DNA from: Sinonovacula constricta | Taxonomy: Eukaryota; Mollusca; Bivalvia; Cardiida; Solecurtidae | DNA length: 64,000 nt | Assembly (NCBI GenBank): GCA_007844125.1 | Contig: CM017561.1 | Span: 24,843,479-24,907,478, forward strand | Direction: 5' to 3' | Shown here: positions 33,801 through 44,939 of the stretch, in pieces | How positions within the stretch are numbered: position 1 is the stretch's first letter | How the letters are laid out: each line of letters opens with the position of its first letter | Translations under genes and position numbers: made by a program | Notes under the pieces: generated by a model | Database searches by the model: none | What the model was told of the DNA's origin: nothing | What the model saw: only the letters and a program-made list of their open reading frames with translations

Positions 33801-36217
33801 ATTATTTACAAAAAAAAAACAACACGACAATTAATGTAGTATTTACTATAAGAAATCCCCAATCCCCACATCCACGTTTCCTCTTCTTAAACTAAAAAAT
33901 AGTGGGTGGGGAAAGGGTGCACCATTGTGGGTACTACTAAATATAGCGTTAGGTCCTTTTATGAGCCAAAAAAGATATCGTGCACCTTAGTGTTTTGTCC
34001 TTTTTGTTGTCCTCGCGTAAGTCAATGCATATTGCTCTTTAAAAGGTGAAGGTCATAAACCACGCGACTGCCATAAGGTGACATTTTCAAACACAGCTGC
34101 ATAGAGGATGCATGTGTTCTTGCGAAGTGGAAAAGACGCCAAAACACGGTCACACTTCCTGTCCACTAGACAAACAAGGTGTCATAAAACTGCCAATTAG
34201 CTTAATTAGTTGGGGTGTCCGCTCATGTCTTAAAATTAGGGATTCAATTAGAGTAGAACTTTATGATGGCATGAACCCTACCCACGCGCATGGAGAAACA
34301 TAATATCAATTTACAAAACGATATATTTTAAATTAATATATTTCTATCTTTAAATGGGTACAAAATTAAGTACCCGGTAGGGCCCTCATTAGACCACATT
34401 TTGGCATAGAACATTCAAGCCATGAATGGGAAAATGAGCCGTAGCCAGGCCTCATTCAAATAGTTGCAAGTCAAGTAAAGTCAAAAGTTGTATGCAGATT
34501 CTTAATCGCGGTCCACGAATTCCGATTAATCCTATATATGTAACAGCGCATTATGCGAACTATGCATTTAGAAATAGGAATTTTGATACTATTGTCCAAA
34601 TTTACAACATTGTTCATTATAAGATATATAACAATTAAGATTAGAAGCAGAAGAAACTTTGCTTGACAAAGAGGCAAGATAAAATAAAATACATATCCAT
34701 ACCCCTGTAACTAAAGTAATGATGATGTAAATTACGGTGCTGCTGCTGCTACTGCTGCTTCTGCTGATAATGATGACGGTGATACCGATGCTGTTTATGA
34801 TTATAATGTAAATGGTAATAACGGTTACGGTGATGCTGATGCTCATGACGATTATGATGTAGATCGTGATGCCGGTGATGCTGCTTTTGATGATGATTAG
34901 TGGTGATTATATAAGTAATATGGGATCCTGATGATGATCATGTGTGATCAGGTGAATTTAATGGCGGTAATGATTATTATGTCTTTAATATTTATCGTGA
35001 TGTAAGTTTTTATCACGGTTGTTTCATTTAACTGTCAATCGATGATTGTATACGTGCACTATTTGGCAATCTACGGTTATTCAGACGTTGAACTTTAGGA
35101 TCATACTTGTCATTGGCTCTGAGTGCCGGGGAGGATGTTATTGGTTCTTGATTGGGTCACACCTTGCAATAATACATAGCATTGTTTGTTTGTTTTATGT
35201 GTAGTTGTGTTATGTTTTTTTTGTGTTATTTGAGATGTGTTTTCTTCTTTTGGTTGAGGTTTAATTTCATTAAGTAACTTTATTTTGTACCATGCAATGC
35301 ATTCTTTGTAAATGAAAAATACTTTAAGCAAGTATGTTCACACAAAAATGATTGGCGTAGTTGATCCGGGAACGGACCATGCAGCTACAAAGTAATTAGC
35401 GAAAATTCAAACTCGGGAAATGCTGCGACATTGCGCGCGCATACGTGTAATGACAGCTGTGTACACACTATCTTCATATGCCAAACAATGAAGACTAAGA
35501 ATGTCGATCCAAGGCGGATGTTAAGCTATTCATTGGAATTAATTAAAACATCAGTTTCGACAGAAACGCAATATTATAGTTAAATTGCGTGTTTTATCGT
35601 GCGGAGTGATTTTTAGTGCAGTTTCTGTTTTAACGGTACACGATGACTTGGACAACTCGTGCGGTTTCGGAACTGTAATGTACGAGTTTGATAAATACGA
35701 TTTTTTGATAATAATTTGTTATTTCTTTCTGCAGAGTACATATAAAAGCGCGTTTGTGTTGATAAATTGAAGACAGTTATTGTGTTCGTTTAAATTTATT
35801 TCGTACCAAGAAACGGTTGAAATGTTACTATAAATAATCGGGTGACCTAGAAACGTTTGAAGCGGTAGTGAAAATAACTCTACCGTTACGAGCATTCCGA
35901 TTTTTCCGTTTCTACCGTTTCTAGCGTTCCAAGCGCTCCGGTTATAGCGTTTATACCGTTTACACCGTTTCAAGCGTTTGTAGCGCTCCGTTGCATTTCC
36001 ATTTCCACTCCGTTCCGTTTCCGTTTCAACAGGAAACGAAAATCGTTTCATTTCCATTTCCACTCCGTTCCGTTTGTCAATTTCATGATTTTCAGTACTG
36101 TATCATAGTTGAACCCTTTCACAGTCTTCTGTCTCACTCCTCTACTTTCAGACCTTTGCCAAATCTTGTGAAAGAGCTTTCCGGGCCACAAAAAGGCATT
36201 TTGTTTTGGCAGATTAA
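30894..36217 (+). CDS. Candidate spliced ORF inside the 7.6-kb element (low confidence)
   Basis: Exon 1 (30894-31073, 60 codons from the first in-frame ATG, MKKRVNLVLMG...) ends at a good donor GTATGT. The acceptor ttttttactttgcag ends at 31255 and exon 2 continues in the same frame. Without further splicing exon 2 stays open to a TAG ending at 31384, giving about 102 aa. A longer model uses a weak donor GTCTAA after 31278, exon 3 at 31990-32086 (donor GTAATA) and exon 4 at 36152-36217 after the acceptor 'ctactttcag'. Phases agree across all junctions (about 121 aa, ending TAA). The nested TA element would then lie in the last intron. The product has no recognised domain and no transposase motif. 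The first intron is the best-supported part; the later ones may be chance. Confidence 0.25.
31385..31989. other. Non-coding stretch of the 7.6-kb element
   Basis: AT-rich with a short (TTG)n run near 31891-31908. It would be intron sequence in the longer spliced model. Confidence 0.4.
32296..32505 (+). repeat. Left subterminal array of short CGTTTCC-type repeats
   Basis: A dense series of variants of 'ccgtttcc', 'cgcttcc' and 'gcgtttc' begins right after the left inverted repeat. A similar array in the same strand orientation precedes the right inverted repeat. ORFs of 77 and 130 codons across it are translations of the repeat. Confidence 0.8.
32547..32684 (+). pseudogene. Transposase helix-turn-helix fragment (45 codons)
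   Basis: The ATG follows 'ttgcaaa'. The peptide begins MTKEVNILGRGKSLPSN and continues with an amphipathic helix and a turn ('LRRGYSVSVTRREIADK'). This pattern recalls the paired-like helix-turn-helix at the N-terminus of Tc1/mariner-type transposases, which binds the element's ends. A TAA ends it after 45 codons and no continuation was found downstream in any frame. It is therefore read as the remnant of a transposase. The family assignment rests on this short match plus the TA flanks; a spliced continuation cannot be excluded. Confidence 0.45.
32920..33085 (+). repeat. Degenerate repeat of 'ggacgtttgcccc' type
   Basis: Variants of 'cgtttgcccc' and 'aataaaaaggc' alternate four or five times. 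The stretch is GC-richer than its surroundings. No function is evident. Confidence 0.6.
33090..34700. other. Interior of the TA element without a recognised gene
   Basis: A 63-codon ORF at 34112-34303 has no recognised family. Nothing resembling a DDE/D transposase core was found on either strand. Confidence 0.45.
34735..34990. repeat. Degenerate trinucleotide-rich tract (GCT/GAT)
   Basis: Imperfect runs of 'ctgctgctgctactgctgct' followed by 'gatgatgacggtgat'-like repeats, decaying to the right. Confidence 0.75.
34991..35890. other. Interior of the TA element, right half, without a recognised gene
   Basis: Short ORFs only (for example 35585-35770, 61 codons). No similarity to the left half or to other modules was noticed. 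Confidence 0.4.
35895..36073 (+). repeat. Right subterminal array of CGTTTC-type repeats
   Basis: Variants of 'accgtttcta', 'agcgtttgta' and 'ccatttccactccgttcc' run up to the right inverted repeat. The final units match those next to the left inverted repeat in the same orientation. Confidence 0.8.
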
Positions 36218-36308
36218 ACCTGCTACCAAGAGGTTCAGGAACTGAAAAGAATCATTCGTGTGTAAAAATCTGATACATATTAAACATTAACACACCTATT
36301 GGGAATTT

Positions 36309-36416
<108 letters not shown>

Positions 36417-36475
36417 CCATGTTGAAAGTTTTCACACTGTAAGAAAAAGTGTTATAATATATATAAAGTAGGGAC

Positions 36476-36860
36476 TTAATAAGAATATATGACAAAGTCC
36501 TATGAGTATTGCAACATATACCAAACTCCGAAAAGGCACAGAACAAAGGTATTTCACATGCAAGCCAAGCGAAAAGTAAGAACAAATTTGTGATTAGTCA
36601 TTTAAGGAAAAGAGCAAACCCGACAGTTACCGCCTTGGAACGGTCAGTCGGCAATATGGACCGACTGGGGTGCTTAAACCGGTTTTACAGAGCTCTAACC
36701 TCGCACTTCCTGACGAGTTTCTCAAATGCAAGTACCGAAAAGAAAAACGATCTATTTGAAAACAAAATGTCCATGCGCTGATATTTTCTATACGTTATGA
36801 TGAAAGTAGTGACGTCATCGAAAAATAATGTCCACATAGATTTCTGAAAAGGAATATGGT
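36476..36860 (-). repeat. R1 dispersed repeat, near full length
   Basis: Begins 'aataagaatatatgacaaag' and ends near 'aaataatgtccacatag'. It lies within the 7.6-kb element, so it inserted after that element or was carried by it. A frame open for 90 codons (36509-36781) matches one in the copy at 24349-24570. Confidence 0.85.
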
Positions 36861-37620
36861 ATTATTTCGATTTGAAAAACAACAAGCTGGTTGTAAATTA
36901 ATACAGACACTTTGTTAGTTTTAAATCATGGCCCCAATTATTTCTTATATTAAGTATTAAATAGTGTTTGAGTTAGGCCTTGGTCTGTATTGTTACTTAT
37001 CCTTAACTGATTCAGTTTAGTTGATGAATAACCCTACTGCAACTAAAACATATCATTTGTTATATTGACATGTTTGTTATTTTAGCTAATTTTTAGCTGA
37101 TTGCTTTGTTTTAAAAATGCACACTGAATCAGACAAAAACAAATAAAGCTTATTCCCAGTCAATAATAATATATAACTAAAACTATATATTTTTATTTGT
37201 TAATACTTAAAACATATATGTATTGCTGTGACTAGTTTAATTCTGAACTTTGGCATGCTTATATTGTCGAAACAACATATAACTATAGAGAAACGTTCTT
37301 TCAAACAATTCAGATAATAGAGTTTCTACATTTACTCACTTTATAATTAGTGTACTAAAATATGTAAACCAGGGTTCCCATGATATGAAATGTTAAAACT
37401 ATGTGTCAGCAGTAGGTAATAAGCTCTGTCAATAATGTAGAATATATCAAAATTAAACACACACCAAGAAGACCACACCTTCAATGTTGTTAGTTGTTTT
37501 ATGTGATCTATTTCTCAAAATGTTCTGTTATAATAAAAAATGTCATCTAACAACTCAATGGTAATTTTTAATATTGTCTGGAAGAATTCTGGCTCCAAGA
37601 TGTGTTTAAGTTCCCTTGTA
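36861..37620. other. Right interior of the 7.6-kb element, no recognised gene
   Basis: AT-rich with no match to other modules. The 112-codon plus-strand ORF at 37540-37878 overlaps the minus-strand exon candidates and has no recognised family. Confidence 0.4.
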
Positions 37621-38159
37621 CTAGATGAAAGCCTCAGAGCAACAGGCACAGGCCAGGCAGAGACGTCTCTGGGTCAAGGGATTCATCACTGCTGTCTTAT
37701 TCCTAAAATAAGTATAAAAGGACAATTAAGTGCATACACTATAGGAAACAGTATAATCTTAATGTTTCTTTTTTCTTTCCAATTTGAGATCCCTCACAAG
37801 CATAATCCTCTCCACCATCATACTTTGCGAAGTCTTCCTCCTGTATCTCCAGTCATTATTTCAGACTTATTTATTTAATAATATGAAATATTATGGTCTT
37901 TCTCCGTGCAGTTTTGGTAAATACAAGCCATAATAAATGCCAACAGTTACACAGTATAAGCTATGGAAGTATTTATGGAAAAAAGGCAGCAAAAATTGGG
38001 TCTAAATGGGACGTTGTCTGTACCTAATTCCGAATTCGGGTTCTTTGTTTATACGTAGTTACGATATGTTTACTGCCGATTCATGGAAAACTAAAAGCAG
38101 GCAATGAATACACATTCAAAGAAGATATTTACCTTCAATCCATTTTCAAGATGATTCAT
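37621..38159 (-). CDS. Candidate spliced ORF facing inward from the right end (low confidence)
   Basis: On the minus strand an ATG at 38157-38159 opens a 9-codon exon (MNHLENGLK) ending at the donor GTAAAT (38132 downward). A possible acceptor 'gagatacag' precedes an exon starting at 37840 (EEDFAK...). From there one model stays open without splicing for about 31 more codons. Another uses a donor GTATGA after 37824 and a good acceptor 'cttattttag' at 37703, giving an exon 37702-37621 with four cysteines and a TAG stop (41 aa in total). Phases agree at both junctions. The product is unrecognised, the exons are tiny, and one acceptor lacks a pyrimidine tract, so this may be chance. Confidence 0.15.
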
Positions 38160-38234
38160 TTTCCGTGGCCGTTTTTCTTCAAATCTCTGTTTTATTTATC
38201 AGCTTTATGCTATTGTTTTGCATGCGAAACCCCG

Positions 38235-38332
38235 ACCGGAAGTCTTTCTATGATTCCCAGTGATGGCGCTGCGAAATTGGAAGATATTCGCGCACATTGC
38301 GGAGTTGGAGGTCCCGTTACTATATGTCTATG
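38235..38332 (-). repeat. Right terminal and subterminal inverted repeats of the 7.6-kb element
   Basis: Inner repeat 38235-38273 and outer repeat 38310-38332 mirror those at 30810-30847 and 30736-30758. The inner repeats differ at only a few positions, including one indel. Confidence 0.8.
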
Positions 38333-39714
38333 GCTGAACTAGATAGTGCTTTACCGTTTATGTGAGAATAAAAAGAATAAAGAAAGTCCTGATTGATGTT
38401 TGATAAGGCCGATGGCTTAAATATGCGGCACCTACTTTTGTTATTCGGTTAATGAATTAAAAATATCAGTGAAGAGCTTACATTGTCAGCTTAGGTTTTG
38501 AAATAATTAATGATCACAACTTAATAAATCTCAGAATCACATAATTGTCGGTTTGCAGTCGAATCACATACATTACTGCTTACCCTGAATACAGTCTATC
38601 GTTGCTATCATCTGGGAAGCTAAGTATTATTTCTGTTAAAAAATGTCAACCACTGTTTGTCCGACATTTTTTAAAGTAATGCTTTTGTGGGGTTTAATAC
38701 TTAGTTTTTATCGGCCTCAAGATAACTTAAATTTATGTTTGAGTTGCGAAGAAGCCATTTTTCTGTTCATTTGATTTCGCCTGTTCAATATACGATTTCT
38801 AGACATGCAAGCTTAGCTTAAGGATTTGACAAAAAATAAATAAGCAATCTTGGAGGTAACGAGATAAACGTTATTTTTGTGACACTTCGAATTTAAAAGC
38901 TAATATTTGTAATAATTATGGTTTTACATTGGCAAAATCATTCAGCTACCTTAAACACAAAACACTTCAGGCATTACCGATCTGTCTTTGCTATGGTAAT
39001 ATTGTATATGTTTGGAACAATATTCATTATATACACTTCATAATTCATAATTCAGATTGCCTAACAAGCTTTTTCACATTATGTTATGTTTCGACTCATT
39101 TACTTTTAAGCATTACGTTCTAAGATAAACCAAGTTTTCATTTGAATGTCAGGTCTGACAGCCGTATTAACTGATCAATTACAAATTCTCTATCTATATT
39201 CTGTGCTGACACAGAGTTTAACAATCTTCCTTAATATTTTTGAAATTCAATAAGGTCTTGTCAGAGGAACGGCTGATACTGATACTGATACTTTTCAAGA
39301 GGAAACCACTTAAGAACTGTTGATTTGGAAGCTAAATTATCGCATTTAGCCTTGACAATAGACCTTCTCCCAAGACAAGTTTAGAAGTGACATCTTTGTT
39401 TAAATATTACATCGTAAAACTGCCATTTTACTCTAGTTTTGTAACAGTTGACATTGCAAGTTAGCAAATATATATATGTGCGAAGGCATCCGAATTGAAG
39501 TCCAATTACGATAGGAATGACAAGTATGTCTATATTTAACTGTTTCATTTTAATAGTTTTATATAACTTATACCCATTTGTATATAAATGGTGTTACTTT
39601 AAGCGTTTGATTGACATATAGTCAATTGTATCTGTTTTAACTCCCAATGCAGGTGCTTACTGTTAGTTGTTTCACTTTGACGGGATGTTGTTATTTACAC
39701 TGTTTGGTTGCTAG

Positions 39715-39930
39715 AAAAACCTCCAGGAAGTGCGAGGTTGGAGCGCTCCACAAACCAAGTTTAAGCACCCCAGTTGCCCTTTTGCCGATTGACCGTTCCA
39801 AGGCGGTAACTGGTGGTTTTTCTTTATGTGTGTTATGTCTCGCCTCTGTGTTTTGTCACATTTGCATTGTTTGCCTTTTTCTACTGGTAGACAAAATTTA
39901 ATTATCTGTGAACATTTTGATAGGACTTTT
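39715..39930 (+). repeat. R1 dispersed repeat, diverged subfamily (R1b)
   Basis: Shares 'gaagtgcgaggttggagcgc', 'gtttaagcaccccagt' and 'tgaccgttccaaggcggtaac' with R1. It ends in the variant 'tttgataggac', like the copy at 54955-55185. Confidence 0.75.
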
Positions 39931-40515
39931 TTCTTATTTACCTATTGTAATTTTGACCTCCTATAAAAGTTTATAAATGGAATGTTTGTATTGGTTATGT
40001 TATTGTCGAGTAGGTTAACCGTTTAAAACACCAGTCACATTGAAAAGATATTATATAAACAGTAAACTTGTATTTATTTATTAAGTATTTATTGCTTGTG
40101 TTTTTTTTCGTTTTGTAAGTTGTTTCTTCCATGCTAAAATAAGAAATTGGGAGTTTATGCATTATTATCGATGTCTTTATTTGCGATGTCATGTGGCTTA
40201 CGGCGCTGGGCAGCATTGCGGTTACGTAGACGCAACATTGCAGTAAATTTTACCGGCGTTTTTTGTGTCTCAGTACAAGAAAAGCATCAAAGGGTATTCA
40301 ATATATTTTAAAGCAAAGCAATACGTTATCTGACGCACGACAACGACGGATATTCTGGATTTAAAGTAAGCTAAAAATCTGGGCGAACAATTAGCCCTCA
40401 CATTAACAAAACGTATCCTGCACAATTTGCATTGCATATTGTATGAATGAAATCAAAGAATTCACTTAGTAGCGCATCTAATGTTTGATGAAACTGCGGA
40501 CATCTCTGCCAACAG

Positions 40516-40647
40516 CTAAGAATAAAACCAGATTAAGCATGTGGTTAAAAGTCGCCAAAATCCGTACGCTATATACGTCGTATCAAGTCGAAATGGTACA
40601 AATCTGTAATAACGCCTAATAACCACTCGCAACACGTCCTCGGCCAT
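40516..40647 (-). CDS. Conserved 43-aa ORF in module M2 (copy a)
   Basis: Starts at ATGGCC in a good initiation context (aaaaATGGCC) and ends at TAG. It begins MAEDVLRVVIRRYYRFVPFR and contains 'YGFWRLLTTC'. The paralogue at 52856-52987 has the same length, start and stop, with no indels. Over the first 36 codons about six differences are silent and six are replacements, several conservative (R/K, I think also D/N and F/L). That hints at mild constraint but is far from proof. The 60-120 bases upstream of the ATG are at least as conserved as the ORF, as a 5' UTR or promoter would be. Basic and aromatic, with no signal peptide or known domain. It could be a complete microprotein, the first exon of a lost gene, or an accident of a conserved non-coding block. 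Confidence 0.35.
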   Translation of the reverse strand: MAEDVLRVVIRRYYRFVPFRLDTTYIAYGFWRLLTTCLIWFYS

Positions 40648-41219
40648 TTTTCTCTGTAATATACTTGCCCGGATACCGTCGAGGAGTGACGAATGACATG
40701 ATAACTACAACAACAGACTTTGATAAATTTCTAATTCATACCACAATGAAAGCCGCGTTTCGACACGGATGCAGAAAATAAATTGTAAATAACTTATCAG
40801 ATATCACAATTATGTTTTATGTTTCTTCTTTGATATAAACCTGCATATTTGAGGTTCAATGGACCTAAAACGTTTAACATACATAATATGTTCAAGATAA
40901 AAAGAAAGATAAACCACATCTTTATAATATATTATTATATTTTGTTTGGTTAAGATTATGTTTAGGAATTTATATTGAATAGCATAAGTAAGCATATACA
41001 ATAAGCACTCAAAAATCACACGAAAACTGATGTAAAAGCCATGCAATTTAAAAATAGTTAATTAGGTTAAATAATATTTAATATATCCAATTGTGATACC
41101 ATTACTTTAACATTAACATACACTGTAAATAAGTTGAATTTTAAAGCTGCATATGTTATGAATAGTTTCCATATTAAAAAGCTACACAAAATATTCTCAA
41201 TGTTATGTATCATAAATAA

Positions 41220-43870
41220 ATTTACATATTTTATATTTTACAGTAAAATAATTTGCCTTAATCTCCACGAATGTGTTGATTTTGTGAATTTGTAAATGTA
41301 TATGTAGTAAAGGTTTAGGCTTTATATCTGTTTCTGAAATGTTCTCAACTTTATATGCTGATATTCAGATATGTATTCTAATCTTGTAAAGAAAAAAATG
41401 TCTTTCTAGACACATTCTGTTGTAATATTGACTACAAATTGCGGTTGTTTAGGATGTTTGGAAGTATACGAAGAATGCCTGATTCGTGGACTGCCTCTTT
41501 AAACAAAAGCGTGTCCAGCCTATACTAGGTTTCTGTAAATAACATGGCTGAATGCGTTCGTCCAAACAGACGCAATAATTCAGACAAAATAATCATACAA
41601 CAGAAACGATATAATATTACACTATGTATTGGCACGTATACAGACTTTGTATTACAAGCGTATACTTACATACGTTTTTATTTTAAAAAATTGCCTTATA
41701 AAACCTTATGTCAAAAATCACTTCAGTCGTTATAGATACTGTAATGACCTGTTAGATGTTAATTGACATTTAACCATGTCCATTTATATCTCTATCAAAT
41801 CCTTTTATTGCTTTTAAATCTCCCCGTGTTATCTTTGTTGTCATTTAATTCATAATTTAAAGATTGTTGCGTGTGTTTTCTTTGATGGACATTGGACTTT
41901 GGTTCCTCAATTCCATCTTCACGTGGAAATAACTTTGTCATGTGCTTTTTCAGCGTTTGGTATATGATGCAATGCTCATAGGACTATGTCATTTATTATT
42001 ATTCATGATCACAACAATGTTGTGCATGATCTTGTGCAGTGTGGTGATCGTAAAAAATCTCAGAGTGCATGTGTTCTAAGTTGTCATTTAATTTATCCTA
42101 TAAGGATTGTTGCGTGTATTTCCTTTGATGGACATTGGACGTTAGTTCCTCAATTCCATTTCCACATGGAAATACCTTTGTCCTGTGCCTTTTCAGAGTT
42201 TGGTATATGTTGCAGTGCTCATAGGACTTTGTCATATATTCTTATTCATGATCACAACAATGTTACTTGTGCAGCGTGGTGGTCGTAAAAAATCTCCACG
42301 TGCATGTAATCTATGCTGTCATTTAATTCATTTTATAAGGATTGTTGCGTGTATTTCCTTTGATGGACTTTGGACGTTGGTTTTTCAATTTCATTTTCAC
42401 ATGGAAATACATTTGTCCTGTGCCATTTTAGAGTTTGATATATGTTGCAATGCTCATAAGACTATGTCATATATTTTTATTCTCAGGGATAGTGTACCTA
42501 CTACGTGCTTTTATCTTATATATAATGTTCTTAATGCTTTTTAAAATGATTTGGAGGTGATCTTTGAATGTAAATGTGAAAAACGAAATTTGAGAATTGA
42601 ATCCAATTTAGGTCGTTTTCTTTTGTTGCTCACTGTGCTAAATACATCTAAACTCTTTGCTTCATTTGTATTTACATTCATATATATTTACTAAATCAGA
42701 CGCAGGTATTCTTTTTGCAGCCTATATCTTCATCTGTTGTGTTAAATGACGAATCCGTTTAGTCATATGCATTTCGTTTGGAGGGTTAAATTGAGACAAC
42801 TTTACCGTCGACAACGTATTAATCAATGTAAGCTCTAAAATATTTACGAGATATTCTAAGAACAGGCAGAGGTGTTAGAGCATTGAATAATCTTAGGGCT
42901 GTTGTTGTACAAATTGTAAATGTGCAACTGTTTTTCTTTTCCCTACAGCCGTATTGCATTAGCTTGTTTTTCACTAGCTGATGATCCGGCACGCAACTCT
43001 ATGCCTTGACATTCCAAGTGCGTTTGTTTAGAAGATTATTAATCTTAATAATATACCAGTAAATGGTTTCATCAAACATGATCCGTCGCTTTAATCATAA
43101 AACTTCGCTTAAAAGAAATATTTGACGAATTACGGATGTTTAATAAATAATGTGTTTTAGTATGTTTTACAAATTCGCGGTAACATTAATTAAAGTGTCA
43201 GTAAAGTAGCAATGGTGACCATAAATCGCAATCAGTATGAATACTACAAGAAGGCGTCCATTAGTGCTTGAAGTACATGATGTGATTAAACATTTCCAAT
43301 AATCTCTGAACAACTTCCAGCATAGATTACATAATGTCATCTAAACAGGATTTAATGAAATGAAGTGCAACACGTGTATCAATAAAATATTTATCTGCAA
43401 TTTTTCAGATGGCATTAATGTTCATACCTTTTAATCACTAAAAAGCTTTTATATCTGAAATATAATAAAGTTAATGTAAGGCAAAAAGTTAGCCAAGTGA
43501 AGCTTGCGTCAAGAAAATCTGCATACCTCGGAAAAGTGATTAGATAATTTTGTCGCTTTTCATTTTCCCTAATATTGAATAGCTATGGCATGTTAACCAT
43601 AATCTTAACATACCCGAGCGTCGTAAAGTCGTAGATTGCAGAATATTATCTTCATTCGACTGTTCATAAATTTCTTCCAAAACTTTCTTTAAAGATCTGC
43701 CATTTTGCAAACGTCTATAACGGAGATGCCCTTAGCAAACTTCCATGTCCAGCGAAACTACTGTCTAGAATCTCCAAAACACAGACAAATAATTTCGTTA
43801 TTAATGTGATTATTCCTTGATCAGACTGTCTGACTGAACGTTTGGACTAATCAAACCTTAGTTACAGAGA
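41220..43870. repeat. Module M1, copy b
   Basis: Collinear with M1a and M1c and lacking the hAT insertion: 'cgtggactgcctctttaaa' at 41485 is followed by 'ggtttctgtaaataacatgg', equivalent to the M1a sequence on both sides of the element. Contains the tandem R1-bearing units described separately. The module is cut near 43873 by inverted M2 sequence. Confidence 0.75.
41840..42490 (+). repeat. Three tandem units of about 235-243 bp containing R1 ends
   Basis: The R1 terminus 'gctcataggact' (or 'gctcataagact') recurs near 41977, 42220 and 42454. Between the copies lie 'gatcacaacaatgtt', 'cgtaaaaaatctc' and 'aaggattgttgcgtgtattt' in the same order. The same flank follows R1 in segmental copies A and B (11630-11735, 20330-20430). 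ORFs of 100 and 119 codons across it are translations of the tandem repeat. Confidence 0.85.
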
Positions 43871-43874
43871 CGTC

Positions 43875-44935
43875 GACTTTAAACCACGTGCTTAAGCGGG
43901 ATTAATTCGTAGCTGTAAGCAGTGATGTACGAGTTTTTTTAAGATTGTTATTAGTTCTATTGATCTTTCTTTCTTTAACATGAGTTGCGACATTAAATTA
44001 ATTCTTTGGTTTCATTAAAACAATGTGCAATACAAATATTTCAGCATATGTTATGTACATGTAAAGGCCAATTGTTCGCATACAACTTTAGTACCCTCTA
44101 AATCAAGGATGTCCGTCGTTGTAGTGTGCCAGATAATGTATTGTTTTGTATTTAACATATATTAGACGCCATTTGACGCTTTTCTTGTACTGATTTATAA
44201 CACAAAAAGACGCCGGTAAAAAATTGATACTGCAACTCTGTAAGCCCCATGTCATCGCAAAAATTGACATCGCTGATAATGCATTAATGGTCATTTTGTA
44301 TTTTATAATTAAAGATACAACTTTCACAACAAAACAAACAAAGGCAATGACACTTTATAAACAAATAAAAGTTGTCGTGCTTACATAATATCTTTTCAAT
44401 GTGACTGGAGTTTAATATGGTTTACCTAATCGACAACAACATAACCACTACAAATATTGATAAACTTTCATTAGAGGTCAAAATAACAAACTGACTATAT
44501 GTCAATCAGACTCTTAAAATTGCCTGGATATTATACAAATGGGTATAAGTTATATAAAACTATTAAAATAACACAGTTATATATAGCCATACTTACAATT
44601 CCTACCGTAACCTTGTTAAAATCCTAGTATGTTTTATCTTTGCACCGACAACTACTGGTAGCTGTTGAAATTAATAAAGTAAATTCGACAATTTCTATAT
44701 GTGAAATGTAAATACATTCAGTTCAATCACTTTTTGACAGATAACGCCAAATCAAATGCCGTTCCTCTGGCAAGATCTTTATTGAATTTCAAAAATATTA
44801 CGGAAGATTGTTTATCTCTGTGTCAGCACAGAACATAGATAGAGAATTTGTAATTAATCAGTTAATACGGCTGTCAGAACTGACATTCAAATGAAAGCTT
44901 GATTGCATTTGATTTCACGATATCTCTAAAATAGT
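43875..44935 (-). repeat. Module M2, copy b, inverted part
   Basis: Reverse complement of M2c between about 51000 and 52885. Examples: 'tcttttcaatgtgactgga' at 44391 against 52363, and 'atacggctgtcagaactgac' at 44865 against 50970. It contains only the 3' end of the 43-codon ORF block, so the junction near 43873 cuts that ORF. Confidence 0.75.
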
Positions 44936-44939
44936 AATT

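Larger units (their letters stand above)
32269..36100 (+). mobile_element. Nested 3.83-kb TA-flanked transposon, Tc1/mariner-like, decayed
   Basis: 27-bp inverted repeats at 32269-32295 and 36074-36100 differ at one position and start CAGTACTG, itself a palindrome. TA flanks both ends (32267-32268 and 36101-36102). TA target duplication and a CAGT start are typical of Tc1/mariner elements. An ORF near the left end resembles a helix-turn-helix N-terminus, but no DDE/D catalytic domain was found in the rest. At 3.8 kb it is longer than a usual mariner, perhaps because of later insertions. It sits within the larger 30736-38332 element and so arrived later. Confidence 0.75.
38340..41050. repeat. 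Module M2, copy a
   Basis: Collinear with M2c (50740-53335). Shared anchors include 'gacagccgtattaactgat' (39168/50970), 'ggaagctaaattaYcgca' near 39330/51994, 'cagtcacattgaaaagata' (40033/52365) and the block 40540-40770 that matches 52880-53105 most closely. The last block carries the conserved 43-codon ORF. Confidence 0.78.

Noticed and set aside
37622..37710. PIF/Harbinger-like start ('RQRRLWVKGF') on the plus strand
   Set aside because: Only a few residues match, a stop follows closely, and the surrounding element has a 7-bp duplication rather than the 3-bp one of Harbinger elements.
41986..42544. 100- and 119-codon ORFs with repeated peptides
   Set aside because: They are translations of the tandem R1-flank units in different frames.
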